Below are positions 1-8,584 of a stretch of 64,000 nt of DNA, piece after piece. A program made the translations under genes and the position numbers. Within the stretch, counting starts at the first letter, position 1. Each line of letters opens with the position of its first letter. Source of the DNA: QHXM01 sp032160165 (GTDB lineage Bacteria; Acidobacteriota; Blastocatellia; Pyrinomonadales; Pyrinomonadaceae); contig JAVHWA010000127.1 in the NCBI GenBank assembly GCA_032160165.1, positions 1-64,000 of the forward strand. Reading direction: 5' to 3'. Below the pieces are notes generated by a model, which was not told where the DNA came from, did no database searches, and worked only from the letters and a program-made list of their open reading frames with translations.

Positions 1-230
1 TCGGCCCTTATTCCTTCGTGCTCGAGTTGGTGGCGGACAGCCTCGGCCCTTGCGCGTGCACCGCGCATCAGCTCCCAGTCTGTCAGAGGCATGGCCGGGG
101 CGTCGGTTTCAACCGCTCGCGCGGTGATCGTGGTCTGGTTCCATGAAGGGTCCGCCGAGCCGATGCGCGCAATCGCGCCCCGGACAGCCAGGATCTTCGC
201 TGCGCGGTCTGAACCAAGTGCGATCAACAT
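1..230 (-). CDS. DUF84 (YjjX-like) inosine/xanthosine triphosphatase, partial
   Basis: An open frame runs from an ATG at 230 leftward off the window, giving about 76 residues. It begins MLIALGSDRAAKILAVRGA, and further on has a PAMPLTDWELMRGARARAE stretch. This matches the start of the DUF84/YjjX family (a GS-x-NPVK-like opening, then a QPMSDEETIRGARNRA-like motif), enzymes that hydrolyse non-canonical purine nucleoside triphosphates such as ITP and XTP in the cytoplasm. The NPVK signature reads DRAAK here, so it is a divergent member. It is the last visible gene of a leftward set, 64 bases after its neighbour. The rest of the protein is outside the window. Identification is from remembered family motifs. 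Confidence 0.6.
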   Translation of the reverse strand, partial: MLIALGSDRAAKILAVRGAIARIGSADPSWNQTTITARAVETDAPAMPLTDWELMRGARARAEAVRHQLEHEGIRA

Positions 231-294
231 AAAAGGTAAGAAGCGGCAATGACAGATAACGAGCCCGAGATATTAACCCGTCATCGTTCGCTTG

Positions 295-945
295 TCACTT
301 GTTACCGGTCTGACGGGTCTGGAAGGGCGGATTCGGTCGAGGCGGTCGCCTGGTGGGGGTCATGTTAATGGTCTTAACTTCGCCGTCCGGGTTCTTTAAC
401 GCTCGGGCTTCGATATCTTTATGAGCGACAGTGTCATAGATAGTGACGTTGGGCGAGACGCCGAACGAATAGGCGAGTATCGCCGCGAAGCCCGCACATT
501 CAACAGTGTACTTCTCGTTTCCTCCCCCGCGCGAAGAAGTTGGAGTCGGCGGGTTAGGGAGTCCAAGCTTTTGTGAAGTCTGCTTGAAAAAATCCTGCGA
601 GCCCATCCACGTCATTCCGCTGTTGTAGGTCGCTTTGATCACGACAAGCCTGCGGTCGAGAAAGGTCAGCTGAATGTCGTCTATGCCTTCGGCGTACTCG
701 TCCTTCAATTCAGTCCCCAGGACTTTCATCTGCTGTACACCGATCTTATTGACTGCCGCCGTCTTGAGCTCCATCACCGAAGGATCGGCGAGATTGTTTT
801 TGACGTCGGACACGGCCATGCCAGTTCGAAACCCATTGAACTCGGGTGCCTCCTTGCGCGAACACGCGGGCGTCTGGGCAAAGACAAACGTCGAAGAGGA
901 CGTTGCGACGAAGATCGTGATGACAAAATAGCGAAAGAGCTTCAT
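295..945 (-). CDS. Secreted protein of unknown function
   Basis: Predicted 216-residue protein. An N-terminal signal peptide is clear: a basic start (MKLFRY), a hydrophobic core and an FAQ-T cleavage site near residue 24. The mature part has two cysteines and a C-terminal proline- and arginine-rich tail that is probably disordered. A GMAVSDVKNNLADPS-like segment resembles the 'G-M-x3-EV-x5-G-P' opening of small periplasmic SmpA/OmlA-like modules, but this is weak. An AAGGAT ribosome site precedes the ATG. It lies 16 bases after the zinc-ribbon protein on the same strand and is probably cotranscribed with it. No function assigned. Confidence 0.7.
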   Translation of the reverse strand: MKLFRYFVITIFVATSSSTFVFAQTPACSRKEAPEFNGFRTGMAVSDVKNNLADPSVMELKTAAVNKIGVQQMKVLGTELKDEYAEGIDDIQLTFLDRRLVVIKATYNSGMTWMGSQDFFKQTSQKLGLPNPPTPTSSRGGGNEKYTVECAGFAAILAYSFGVSPNVTIYDTVAHKDIEARALKNPDGEVKTINMTPTRRPPRPNPPFQTRQTGNK

Positions 946-961
946 GACTTATCCTTCAAAG

Positions 962-1336
962 CTACTTACGATTCGGATCGGTATTGGGATTATATTGGAC
1001 CGTTGGCGCAACCTCTCCTCGGTTCGCTGGCTGTGGATACAACGGGTCGGGACTGTATTGTCCGGATGAGACAGGAACCCGTTCCAGCGTGGAGCCGTCG
1101 CTCAGGCAGAACGCCAGGGTCTCATCGGCGTAGACACTTCGACATGTCGGACAACGCTTCGCGTAACCGCCTGGAGGTCCCTCGGGTTGATAAGCCTGTG
1201 GCGCGAAAGACGGAGGTGCCGGCGGCAGCCAGGTCGGTTGAGGAGTATTTGCTTTGCTCCGGCGTCCGCGGACGACCATAACGATAGCCACGACCAGGCC
1301 TGCGACTACGATCAACAGGAAAATCAGAGTGTCCAT
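962..1336 (-). CDS. Membrane-anchored zinc-ribbon-like protein
   Basis: Small protein of about 124 residues. It has one N-terminal membrane helix (MDTLIFLLIVVAGLVVAIVM), a basic stop-transfer, a proline-rich linker, then a cysteine motif CPTCRSVYADETLAFCLSDG and a low-complexity proline/asparagine tail. The C-x2-C ... C-x2-DG arrangement looks like a degenerate one-sided zinc ribbon and is frequent in Acidobacteriota proteins (family knowledge). An in-frame ATG 18 bases upstream (1354) exists, but the ATG at 1336 is preceded by GGTGG at a better distance, so I prefer it. It heads the leftward set ending at position 1. Function unknown. Confidence 0.65.
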   Translation of the reverse strand: MDTLIFLLIVVAGLVVAIVMVVRGRRSKANTPQPTWLPPAPPSFAPQAYQPEGPPGGYAKRCPTCRSVYADETLAFCLSDGSTLERVPVSSGQYSPDPLYPQPANRGEVAPTVQYNPNTDPNRK

Positions 1337-1710
1337 GTTTCCACCAGCAGTCATAGAGTCTCACGCGACCTCAAAAACTATCCGCTACTATCATCCAGGT
1401 GTCGACCAGAACACAATACTCTTCCCACGCCTTGAGATGAATGAGTCTGCTCGCCTGCGTCAGCACATCTCTGATGCGCCGAGTTTTTCAACGAGTTGTT
1501 TCGTGCTCTGAGATACTCGCGGCGCGGATTATCCTGTGAAGCAAAATTTACTGTCGCCGGGCGAGAGAGGTGGCTTTAATCGGCGCGATCACACCCGTAG
1601 AATCGCACCCAAACACCTCCCTTGACAATCGCTGGGCCGCTTGTTGTAATCAAAATTCTTCCCATTGAAGTCATCCGATATCTGATCAAGTCCCCTGTGA
1701 GAGGTGTACG
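1337..1710. other. Intergenic region between divergent genes
   Basis: Gene-free stretch between a leftward and a rightward gene. It holds the promoter at 1622-1650 for the rightward operon. I saw no RNA gene, heptamer array or convincing coding frame; the short frames across it lack ribosome sites and family resemblance. Confidence 0.6.
1622..1650 (+). promoter_or_regulatory. Sigma-70-type promoter for the acyltransferase gene
   Basis: A perfect -35 hexamer TTGACA (1622-1627) is followed after exactly 17 bases by TGTAAT (1645-1650), one mismatch from the TATAAT consensus. Transcription would start near 1657, about 50 bases before the GTG start at 1711. Seen directly in the sequence; activity is inferred. 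Confidence 0.65.
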
Positions 1711-2925
1711 GTGTCCGCTCAAGAACTCGTTTATGATTGGAATTTGGTGGAACCGACGCACCCTGCACCCGGTCGGAAGATTACTTTTGATGACGAGACT
1801 TTGCGAGATGGTCTTCAATCGCCTTCTGTCTGTGAACCGTCTGTCGAGAAGAAGATAGAACTTCTTCACCTGATGGATGCTCTTGGAATCGATACCGCCG
1901 ACATAGGCCTTCCAGGGGCGGGAGGGACGCATGCCGCGGGAGTTGAGCGGCTGGCGCGCGAGATCGTTGAAAAGAAGTTACGCATTCGACCGAATTGTGC
2001 GGCGCGTACTCACGCTGCAGACATCAAGCCGATCGCGGAAATCTCACAGCGCGCCGGAATCGCGATCGAAGCATGTACCTTTATCGGCTCGTCACCGGTA
2101 CGCTTCTACGCCGAAGACTGGACCCTGGATAAGCTACTCGCGCTCACAGAGGAAGCCGTGACCTTCGCCGTCAACGAAGGTCTCCCCGTGATGTACGTGA
2201 CGGAAGATACGACGCGCGCCGACCCCAAAACCATACGCGCTCTCTACACGACTGCGATTCGCGCTGGAGCGCGAGCGGTCTGTGTTTGCGACACAGTCGG
2301 CCACTCTACACCTGACGGCGCGCGCAGCGTGGTGAGCTTTGTCAAAGGCATTATCAAGGAACAGGGTGAGAAGGTGCGTCTTGACTGGCACGGGCATCAG
2401 GACAGGGGCTTAGGTGTCATCAACTCGATAGCGGCGATCGAGGGTGGCGCCGATCAGGTCCATGGCTCCGCTCTGGGGGTGGGCGAGCGCGTGGGAAATA
2501 CTCCCATGGATCAACTGCTCGTCAATTTGAAGTTGATGGAATGGATCGGCAACGATCTATCGCGGCTGGGTGAATATTGCTCGGTGGCGGCCGACGCCTG
2601 TGGCTGGACGATCCCTTACAACTATCCGGTATTTGGACGCGATGCGTTTCGTACGGCGACGGGCGTGCACGCGGCGGCGGTGATCAAGAGTTATAGGAAG
2701 GGCGATCCGGGTCTGGCGGACTTGGTCTACTCAGGAGTGCCGGCCGCACTCTTCGGGCTCAAACAAACGATCGAGATAGGCCCAATGAGCGGCAAGTCAA
2801 ATGTCATCTACTGGCTTGAAACGCGGGGCATCGAAGCCACCGAAGACCGCGTCGCTCGCATTTACGAACATGCCAAGAAATCTTCATCTCTGTTGGAAGA
2901 GGACGAAGTGATGCGACTGGTATGA
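1711..2925 (+). CDS. 2-isopropylmalate/homocitrate synthase-type acyltransferase (HMGL-like)
   Basis: 404 residues, GTG start with a GAGAGG-like ribosome site. The pyruvate carboxyltransferase TIM barrel spans about residues 22-290: the opening DDETLRDGLQSP carries the catalytic Arg32-Asp33 pair, and DWHGHQDRGLG supplies the metal-binding H227-x-H229, followed by HGSALGVGERVGNTP. These enzymes condense acetyl-CoA with a 2-oxoacid (leucine, lysine or citramalate routes). It is shorter than standard LeuA (about 510) and appears to lack the C-terminal leucine-binding regulatory domain, as do homocitrate synthases and some LeuA-like enzymes; substrate is therefore undecided. It is followed by an M20 peptidase and no other leucine or lysine biosynthesis gene is visible nearby. 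Confidence 0.85.
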   Translation: MSAQELVYDWNLVEPTHPAPGRKITFDDETLRDGLQSPSVCEPSVEKKIELLHLMDALGIDTADIGLPGAGGTHAAGVERLAREIVEKKLRIRPNCAARTHAADIKPIAEISQRAGIAIEACTFIGSSPVRFYAEDWTLDKLLALTEEAVTFAVNEGLPVMYVTEDTTRADPKTIRALYTTAIRAGARAVCVCDTVGHSTPDGARSVVSFVKGIIKEQGEKVRLDWHGHQDRGLGVINSIAAIEGGADQVHGSALGVGERVGNTPMDQLLVNLKLMEWIGNDLSRLGEYCSVAADACGWTIPYNYPVFGRDAFRTATGVHAAAVIKSYRKGDPGLADLVYSGVPAALFGLKQTIEIGPMSGKSNVIYWLETRGIEATEDRVARIYEHAKKSSSLLEEDEVMRLV

Positions 2926-2981
2926 TTTGAACATTGGTTCATCGAATCATCTGTTCAATGAATCAATCGCGCAATGAATCA

Positions 2982-4208
2982 ATGAGCCAATCCCTCTCCG
3001 CGCCCGCGCCGGAACAGATCATTCGAGAGGTTCTCGTCTCGCCCCATGTCGGCGAGGCTTTTCGTTTCTTCGAAACGCACGCCGCTGAAATCACTGACGA
3101 ACACATCGCAATCTGCTCTATTCCTGCGCCGCCATTTGGGGAAGCGCGACGCGCTGCTGACCTTTGCGAACGATTTCGTAGGTACGGTCTGGCAGACGCG
3201 CACATCGACGGAGTCGGGAATTGCATCGGGCTGCGACGCGGCCGATCGCTCTCGCCGCTTCTGGTCGTCAGCGCACATCTCGATACGGTCTTTCCCGCAG
3301 GCACGGACTTTACGGTCAAACGCGAGGGGACGAAACTGTGTGCCCCGGGAATCGCTGACGACGGCTGCGGTCTCGCTGCGCTGGTTGCGCTCCTACGCGT
3401 GCTTGGCCAGATTCGGATCGAAACTGAAGGGTCTCTGCTTTTTGTCGGTACGGTCGGCGAAGAAGGGGAAGGGAACCTGCGGGGCGCGCGCTATCTGTTG
3501 ACTGAAGGCGAGTGGGCGGCACGCATCGATTCTTTCGTGAGCTTTGACGGTCCGGGAATCGAGCGAATAACTCACGCGGCACTCGGCTCTCGTCGTTATC
3601 GCGTGCGTCTCAAAGGGGCGGGCGGGCATTCCTGGGGAGACTTTGGCGCAGCCAATCCAGTTCACGCTATCGGCAGGGCCGTCGCGCGACTCGCAAGTTA
3701 TCCCGCGCCGAAGAACCCGCGCACGACCTTTAACGTAGGCCGCATCAGCGGCGGCTCGAGCGTTAATGTTATTCCGGACGAGGCCTCGATGGACGTCGAC
3801 CTTCGTTCCGAATCGGCAGACGAGTTGCGACGGCTCGATGCGTTTTTCCGTCGTGCCGTACAAGAGGCGGCAGATGACGAGAACGCCAGTCGCCGCGCGG
3901 GGCATCCCAAGCTTGAGCTTGATCTACAGCTGATCGGCGATCGACCGAGCGGCGAAACGCCAGCGGATGCCGCTATCGTTCGTCTGGCGGAAGAGGCGAC
4001 CCGCTATCTGGGCTTTCAGCCAAGGCTGGATAGATCGTCGACAGATTCCAATATAGCGATCTCGCTTGGGATTTCGGCGGTGACACTTGGGGCGGGTGGA
4101 ACCTCAGGTAATTCGCATACGGTCGACGAATGGTACGATCCGCGCGGCCGTGAAACCGGTCTCAATCGCGCGCTGCTGTTGATGCTGGGAATGGTCGGAG
4201 TCCAGTAA
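2982..4208 (+). CDS. M20 family zinc metallopeptidase
   Basis: About 408 residues from the ATG at 2982; in-frame TTG (2934) and ATG (2958) starts also exist and none has a clear ribosome site. The M20 signatures are all present: SAHLDTVFP (metal His and catalytic Asp), IADDGCG (bridging Asp), GTVGEEGEG (general-base Glu pair) and a late NSHTVDEWYD (C-terminal metal His). A lid/dimerisation domain with GGHSWGDFG lies between. The family removes amino acids or acyl groups from small peptides and amides (PepT, succinyl-diaminopimelate desuccinylase-like), in the cytoplasm. The leader is unusual: bases 2941-2990 are made of ATTG/ATTC-like tetrads. It follows the acyltransferase by 56 bases and is probably cotranscribed. 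Confidence 0.85.
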   Translation: MSQSLSAPAPEQIIREVLVSPHVGEAFRFFETHAAEITDEHIAICSIPAPPFGEARRAADLCERFRRYGLADAHIDGVGNCIGLRRGRSLSPLLVVSAHLDTVFPAGTDFTVKREGTKLCAPGIADDGCGLAALVALLRVLGQIRIETEGSLLFVGTVGEEGEGNLRGARYLLTEGEWAARIDSFVSFDGPGIERITHAALGSRRYRVRLKGAGGHSWGDFGAANPVHAIGRAVARLASYPAPKNPRTTFNVGRISGGSSVNVIPDEASMDVDLRSESADELRRLDAFFRRAVQEAADDENASRRAGHPKLELDLQLIGDRPSGETPADAAIVRLAEEATRYLGFQPRLDRSSTDSNIAISLGISAVTLGAGGTSGNSHTVDEWYDPRGRETGLNRALLLMLGMVGVQ

Positions 4209-4210
4209 GT

Positions 4211-4282
4211 CTAAGGTCCAAAGTCCAAGGTCCAAAGTCGACTCTCGACCTTGGACCTTGGACTTGGGACGTTGGACTTTAG
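4211..4282. repeat. Heptamer inverted array (GTCCAA family), locus A
   Basis: The left arm has four 7-base units of the AAGGTCC/AAAGTCC type; the right arm has four units of the complementary CCTTGGA/CTTGGGA type. Together they can form a hairpin of about 30 pairs with a few mismatches. It sits exactly between two convergent genes, so it could also act as a bidirectional terminator. Related units recur at 8561-8581. Confidence 0.85.
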
Positions 4283-4288
4283 AAGCGT

Positions 4289-5272
4289 CTAGTTTATGGG
4301 AATCGTGACCGTCGTGGTACCCGCTTTACCGGAAGGAAAGCGCTTCTGGCGCGCTATGCGCTGCGCCGTGCCGTCTCCGCCGGATGTCTGAGTGACTCTT
4401 CCTGCTTCGTCGTACGAGACCTGAACCGAAACCATCTTCGGACCCGCCTTGGCAACTTCCGGTTTCTTGGCGGCCTCTGCTCCCGGTGCAACCGCGGAAC
4501 CTGCGGCCGACGGCTTCGCTGCCATGACTTCTGACGCCTTCGCCCGGTCCCTTGCTTCGCGCGCGCGTTTCGCCGCCAGTGCACCGGCATCGTTCGTTGA
4601 TCCCGCAGCTACGTCGGGCGCAACTTCCGGTTGTACCGCCTGCGCCGGGTCAGCGACCGTCTCACTCGAGGCAGTTGCTTCCCGAGGTTCCGAAGGAGCC
4701 GCCACCGGCTGGGCCTGAACAGCGGCGTGGCCGCTACTATACCAACCTGCGGGAATTCCACTTACCGCGACCAGCGCGACGACTGCGAGAGCCACACCTG
4801 CAAACATCAACTTACGCCGCCCGCCGCTTTCGGCGTTATCGACAGTGAGGGAAAGAGGCAGTGGGGACTTATCATCGAACTCGACCTCGGCGACGATCTC
4901 GTTACTTCCGTCAGGATCTTCCGAATAGGTGGCGCCTTCTTCGAGCACCGGTTCCTTTGGCTTGATCCCTTCATCGAGCCGTCGCAAACCTTCGAGAGTG
5001 ACACGAGTCCACGGTTGGTGGATGCTGCGCCGCGTTGGCTGAAACGCCGGGCTGAACTTGAACGATGCGTTCGCCAGCGTGAGGGCATAGTAGATAGCTT
5101 CGATGCCATTGAGCGACGCGACCTTGGCGTCTACCAGGTCACCTCTGTCAAAATAGAAGTACCCCGGCGCGCGCTCATACGCGACCTTAAGGCGACCAGT
5201 TTTTCGCTGATTGCAGAAGAACTCTATTAACTCTGCCAGCGAAAGGTCGCTTAATTGTCCACTCAGTGCCAT
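4289..5272 (-). CDS. DUF4388 domain protein fused to a TonB-like C-terminal domain
   Basis: 327 residues. The N-terminal 90 or so residues (ALSGQLSDLSLAELIEFFCN, then KTGRL and FYFDRGDLVDA) form a DUF4388/PatA-type module, usually cytoplasmic and tied to signalling proteins. After an acidic linker there is one membrane helix (KLMFAGVALAVVALVAVSG), an Ala/Pro/Glu-rich periplasmic spacer, and a C-terminal segment (VSVQVSYDEAGRVTQ ... TTTVTIPIN) resembling a short TonB C-terminal domain. The topology therefore spans the inner membrane with a presumed cytoplasmic sensor and a periplasmic TonB-like end. It is downstream of another TonB-C protein on the same strand. A GAGG site precedes the ATG. 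Function is inferred only from the domains. Confidence 0.7.
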   Translation of the reverse strand: MALSGQLSDLSLAELIEFFCNQRKTGRLKVAYERAPGYFYFDRGDLVDAKVASLNGIEAIYYALTLANASFKFSPAFQPTRRSIHQPWTRVTLEGLRRLDEGIKPKEPVLEEGATYSEDPDGSNEIVAEVEFDDKSPLPLSLTVDNAESGGRRKLMFAGVALAVVALVAVSGIPAGWYSSGHAAVQAQPVAAPSEPREATASSETVADPAQAVQPEVAPDVAAGSTNDAGALAAKRAREARDRAKASEVMAAKPSAAGSAVAPGAEAAKKPEVAKAGPKMVSVQVSYDEAGRVTQTSGGDGTAQRIARQKRFPSGKAGTTTVTIPIN

Positions 5273-5328
5273 GTCGTCGTCCTCTTCATTCGGTTCGATT
5301 GATTCAACTGTGATCGGCAGATCGCACT

Positions 5329-6462
5329 CTACTGAAGTGAGAAGTTGTAGGTGATCACTCCGGTTACTTTCACCGGTTGCCCTGATAGCATCGTGGGCGA
5401 GAACCGCGCGCCTTGCGCGGCTGAAACGGCGGCCCCGCGCAACATCAGGTGACCGTCAATAGCTTTTGCGGAGATGACCTTGCCGTTCTCATCTATCACC
5501 ACATCGACGCTGACTAGGCCCGAGGCACGAGCCGCTCTGGCGGCCTGAGGATAAAGCGGTTTGGGCAACGTCATAGCTTTTCCGTTTAGCACCCCACCCG
5601 ACATCGGTTTCAGAAGCGGCTTCGGGGCCGGTCTGCCAGCCGCAGGCGGCGGCGCATCGGCATCGACTCTTACCGATGGCTGATTTGCCGCAGCATCGGT
5701 TGGAAAGTTAAATGCGTCTCCCGGAGCTGCCATGCTGGCTTTCAGCAGCGTGCCTCCGCTGGGCAATGGGGCCGACGGGAGCGCTGACGGGCGACCGACC
5801 GCGCCGCCTGTCGATTGAGATTGGTTCGCCGTCGAAGCCACTACGGCAGGAACGACGGAAGGGACTTGTTGAGATGTGCTGAGCGGCGCGGGCGTCGCTG
5901 GTTGACTCATCCTGGCGAGCGTTGCTTCGTCAAGATAGTAACTGATGGAGCGATACGTTACCTCGGTAGGTTCGTAGTTAATCTTCCCGCCCTCAATGAC
6001 TGCGACGGAGGTGGTCATCTTTGTCCAGTTGCCGAATGCATCGAGTTCGTATGTGTAGACTTCCTTGCTCAGCAGCGTGCCGTCGGCATTGACCATAGTC
6101 ATCTCGACGATATTGCCTTTTTCGTCGTATTTGTAAACCTCTTTGCCGGTCAACGCTGCGCCGGGAACCGGATAGTAGGCATTCTCAATTTTGGCGCCTT
6201 TGATATCGTAGGCAATCGCCTCGATGACTACACGCTGTCCCTCGACCGCCTTGCCGCCACGATTTGACAGCTTGACCATCTCGGTCTTCACTCGACGAAC
6301 CGGACCAAGCAAACCGTCACGGTCTCGATCCGTATCATTGCCCAGACCGAATGCAGCCAAGCCTGCCCGGTGGCGCGCCGCTGTGGGTCCGGCCAGGACC
6401 AGAAGATTTGAAACAAGAATGAGGATAAGAACGAGTGGGGTCAGGGTTATCTGTCTTTTCAT
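5329..6462 (-). CDS. Secreted protein with TonB C-terminal domain
   Basis: 377 residues from the ATG at 6462, chosen because AGGAG lies 8 bases upstream and a signal peptide (MKRQITLTPLVLILILVSN) follows directly; longer in-frame starts lack both. The first half carries an RHS/YD-like repeat feel (YDEKGNIVEMTMVNADG, YELDAFGNWTKMTT), common in acidobacterial secreted proteins. A Pro/Ala/Ser-rich spacer leads to a C-terminal TonB-type domain (VSVDVVIDENGKVISAKAID ... VTGVITYNF). Such proteins couple inner-membrane energy to outer-membrane receptors or bind envelope partners. It is 56 bases upstream of the DUF4388-TonB gene and likely in one operon. A 313-base upstream region with an inverted repeat may control both. 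Confidence 0.7.
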   Translation of the reverse strand: MKRQITLTPLVLILILVSNLLVLAGPTAARHRAGLAAFGLGNDTDRDRDGLLGPVRRVKTEMVKLSNRGGKAVEGQRVVIEAIAYDIKGAKIENAYYPVPGAALTGKEVYKYDEKGNIVEMTMVNADGTLLSKEVYTYELDAFGNWTKMTTSVAVIEGGKINYEPTEVTYRSISYYLDEATLARMSQPATPAPLSTSQQVPSVVPAVVASTANQSQSTGGAVGRPSALPSAPLPSGGTLLKASMAAPGDAFNFPTDAAANQPSVRVDADAPPPAAGRPAPKPLLKPMSGGVLNGKAMTLPKPLYPQAARAARASGLVSVDVVIDENGKVISAKAIDGHLMLRGAAVSAAQGARFSPTMLSGQPVKVTGVITYNFSLQ

Positions 6463-6712
6463 AGACTTGGCTCCTGAAGCGTAATCGGTGAGCGGCTCAA
6501 AACGTCGTGGAGGACAGCGCCAGGCCCGCATTCATGTCCGACCTGATCTCAACGCGAGATGTAAGGCCGGGCGCGCGACACACTGGTCCATCACGACTAT
6601 GTGGGAAAGGACTTCAAAGTTCCACTGCTTTTGGGGACTCGCGTCACCGCGAGACGGAGAGCAGGCTGCCACAACCTATTCCGGGCAGCCTGAGAATAGT
6701 AGCGTAGTAAAA

Positions 6713-6737
6713 CTATGTTTGTCTAGAGAAAACATAG
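6713..6737. promoter_or_regulatory. Perfect inverted repeat, candidate operator
   Basis: CTATGTTT (6713-6720), nine bases, then AAACATAG (6730-6737). It lies in the 313-base gene-free stretch 6463-6775, about 250 bases upstream of the TonB-C gene start. A second inverted repeat (GGCTGCC 6664-6670 with GGCAGCC 6684-6690) and a TAGTAGCGTAGTA direct repeat (6697-6709) lie beside it. Acidobacterial TonB/M56 genes are often controlled by BlaI-type repressors at dyads of this kind, but no repressor gene is in view. Nothing else was recognised in this stretch. Confidence 0.4.
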
Positions 6738-6775
6738 GGCAACGAGAAGTATTTTCCGAACAAAAGCCCGATATT

Positions 6776-8419
6776 TTACGTGGGTGAGGCCGAAAAGGAG
6801 ACCAGGAGGTCGGCGATTTTGTCTATCACTTGAATACTGGAGCCTTTGCTGGTTTCGTCGTTACAGATGATGGAAAAGACGATTTGCTCATCATCGGCAG
6901 TAGTGGCATACCCAGAGAGCGAGTTGACGTAAGCGACGGTGCCCGTCTTTGCCATGATCCTGCCGGCGGCCCGTCCACGCAATCGAAACTTTAGTGTTCC
7001 GTCCCGCCCGGCGACGGGCAATGTCTCTCTGAAAAGATCTGCGACAGGAGTTTGGCTAATTGATGCCAGGAGGCGAGCGGTGGCCTCAGGCGTGACCAGA
7101 TCCAGTCGCGAGAGTCCCGAGCCGTCGTGGAGCGACAAAGACTCGGTCGGAAGTTGATGGCGGTCGAGCCACGATCGAATGACGGCGACCCCGGCCTCAT
7201 CATCACCGCGTGAACGCATTTTCTTCGGGTCAGCGTCGGGCGCTGTCGCGCCGCGTTCTTTACCGAGCGTGCGAAGGATCAGTTCCGCATACAGATTGAT
7301 ACTCTCTTTATTGGTTAAGCGCGCGAGGTCGGCGAGCGTTTGGCTATTCACCGAGGCGAGCTCGACCTGGCGCTTTCGATCCATTCCTTCGTCAGTTTCG
7401 TTCTCACGCGAGTCAACCGATCGGATCTTACCTTCGATCGTTATGCCGCGCGCTTCGAGCGCTTCGCGGAAAAGCGTGGCCGCCCATAGGGCAGGCTGAT
7501 GAACGGAGAGATGTGCGTCCAGAGCGCGTCCGCCCAGAGGGAATTCGCCCCACACTCTGACGTTGTTGTCTGATAGCCCGCGCGTGATACCGATGGTGGC
7601 CGGTACGCCGCGGTCGGCAGTGGAAGTGTCGTTGGTAATTTCAAAGTACCTGGTTCCGCCTTTGAGTGTTACGCTCGCCTTCTCACCCGCTTTCGATGAC
7701 GGAGCAACCGCGACGTCCATTTGATTGCCATTGATCGAGAGAGCGCTGACCTCTGCACCGAAGTACCATTGAACATCGTTCCACAACCAACCATCTCCTA
7801 AAGCATCGCCGCGAAAGTAGCTCTCGTCGCCGATTAAGTCGCCGCTCACGTGACGAACTCCTCGCTCATAAACTGCATCCGCCAGCTCGTCGAGCGATGA
7901 CTCGCTATCGTTCTTGCCCTTGCTTGAAGACAGGTCGGGCGCGCCGCGTCCCATGAGCACCAGATCGCCCGCGACCGCGCCTTTACTGTCAGGAGCGTTT
8001 TCGGCATAGACGGTTGTACGCCAACGATAGTCCCGGCCCAGCAAGTCGAGTGCGACTCCGGTCGTATAGATCTTCATGTTTGAGGCCGGAGAGATTGACC
8101 GGTCTCCATTGCGAGCATAGAGCACTTTGCCATCTCGCCGATTCATAACAAACACGCCCCAACGGGCCTTTGAGAAAACGCTCTCATCGATCGCCCGATC
8201 GATATTGCGACCGAGTTCTCGAACGGCGGGCGAGTCCGAGACTTCGTTCCTCTTTTGGGAGTCCCCGTGATCGGAGGCTCTTTCAGTGGTTGTCGAGGCG
8301 ACCGCGTCAGCGCGTGACACTGTAATTGAGCGTGACCCTACGAACATGATGAGGAACAAAAGCGCCGCCGCTGCGCTCACGATCAGAGTTCGCGATCTAA
8401 GATTGGATTTGTTTAGCAT
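6776..8419 (-). CDS. dacB: D-alanyl-D-alanine carboxypeptidase/endopeptidase, PBP4 type
   Basis: 547 residues from the ATG at 8419, which is followed by a signal anchor (SRTLIVSAAAALLFLIMFVG); the frame is open further upstream but without family similarity. Penicillin-binding motifs are in order: SPASNMK (SxxK, nucleophile Ser), DGSGLSR in the SxN position (SGL instead of SGN), and MAKTGTV (KTG). The long insert between SxxK and SxN matches class C PBP4 (peptidase S13). It trims or cleaves peptidoglycan cross-links in the periplasm. It is followed by 313 bases without a gene, and its upstream neighbour is a GT9 glycosyltransferase on the same strand, 165 bases away across a heptamer array. 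Confidence 0.88.
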   Translation of the reverse strand: MLNKSNLRSRTLIVSAAAALLFLIMFVGSRSITVSRADAVASTTTERASDHGDSQKRNEVSDSPAVRELGRNIDRAIDESVFSKARWGVFVMNRRDGKVLYARNGDRSISPASNMKIYTTGVALDLLGRDYRWRTTVYAENAPDSKGAVAGDLVLMGRGAPDLSSSKGKNDSESSLDELADAVYERGVRHVSGDLIGDESYFRGDALGDGWLWNDVQWYFGAEVSALSINGNQMDVAVAPSSKAGEKASVTLKGGTRYFEITNDTSTADRGVPATIGITRGLSDNNVRVWGEFPLGGRALDAHLSVHQPALWAATLFREALEARGITIEGKIRSVDSRENETDEGMDRKRQVELASVNSQTLADLARLTNKESINLYAELILRTLGKERGATAPDADPKKMRSRGDDEAGVAVIRSWLDRHQLPTESLSLHDGSGLSRLDLVTPEATARLLASISQTPVADLFRETLPVAGRDGTLKFRLRGRAAGRIMAKTGTVAYVNSLSGYATTADDEQIVFSIICNDETSKGSSIQVIDKIADLLVSFSASPT

Positions 8420-8523
8420 ACTGTGCTCGCATGGATACAGAGTTCTCAAGGCCTGTTCAATGGGCGAAGCCCAATATCGGTTCCGCATTTTAAGCTTCAA
8501 GCTCGAGCGCCTGCATGAATCCT

Positions 8524-8581
8524 CGAACTTGAAACCCGGAACTCGAAACACAGAACTGACCTTGGACATTGGACTTTGGAC
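8524..8581. repeat. Heptamer array, locus B
   Basis: About eight consecutive 7-base units upstream of dacB. The first half has GAACTTG/AAACCCG/GAACTCG-type units, the second CCTTGGA/CATTGGA/CTTTGGA. The two halves belong to families that recur at loci J/K and A respectively, so this locus is a composite. No complementary arm is visible nearby. Confidence 0.75.
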
Positions 8582-8584
8582 GAA

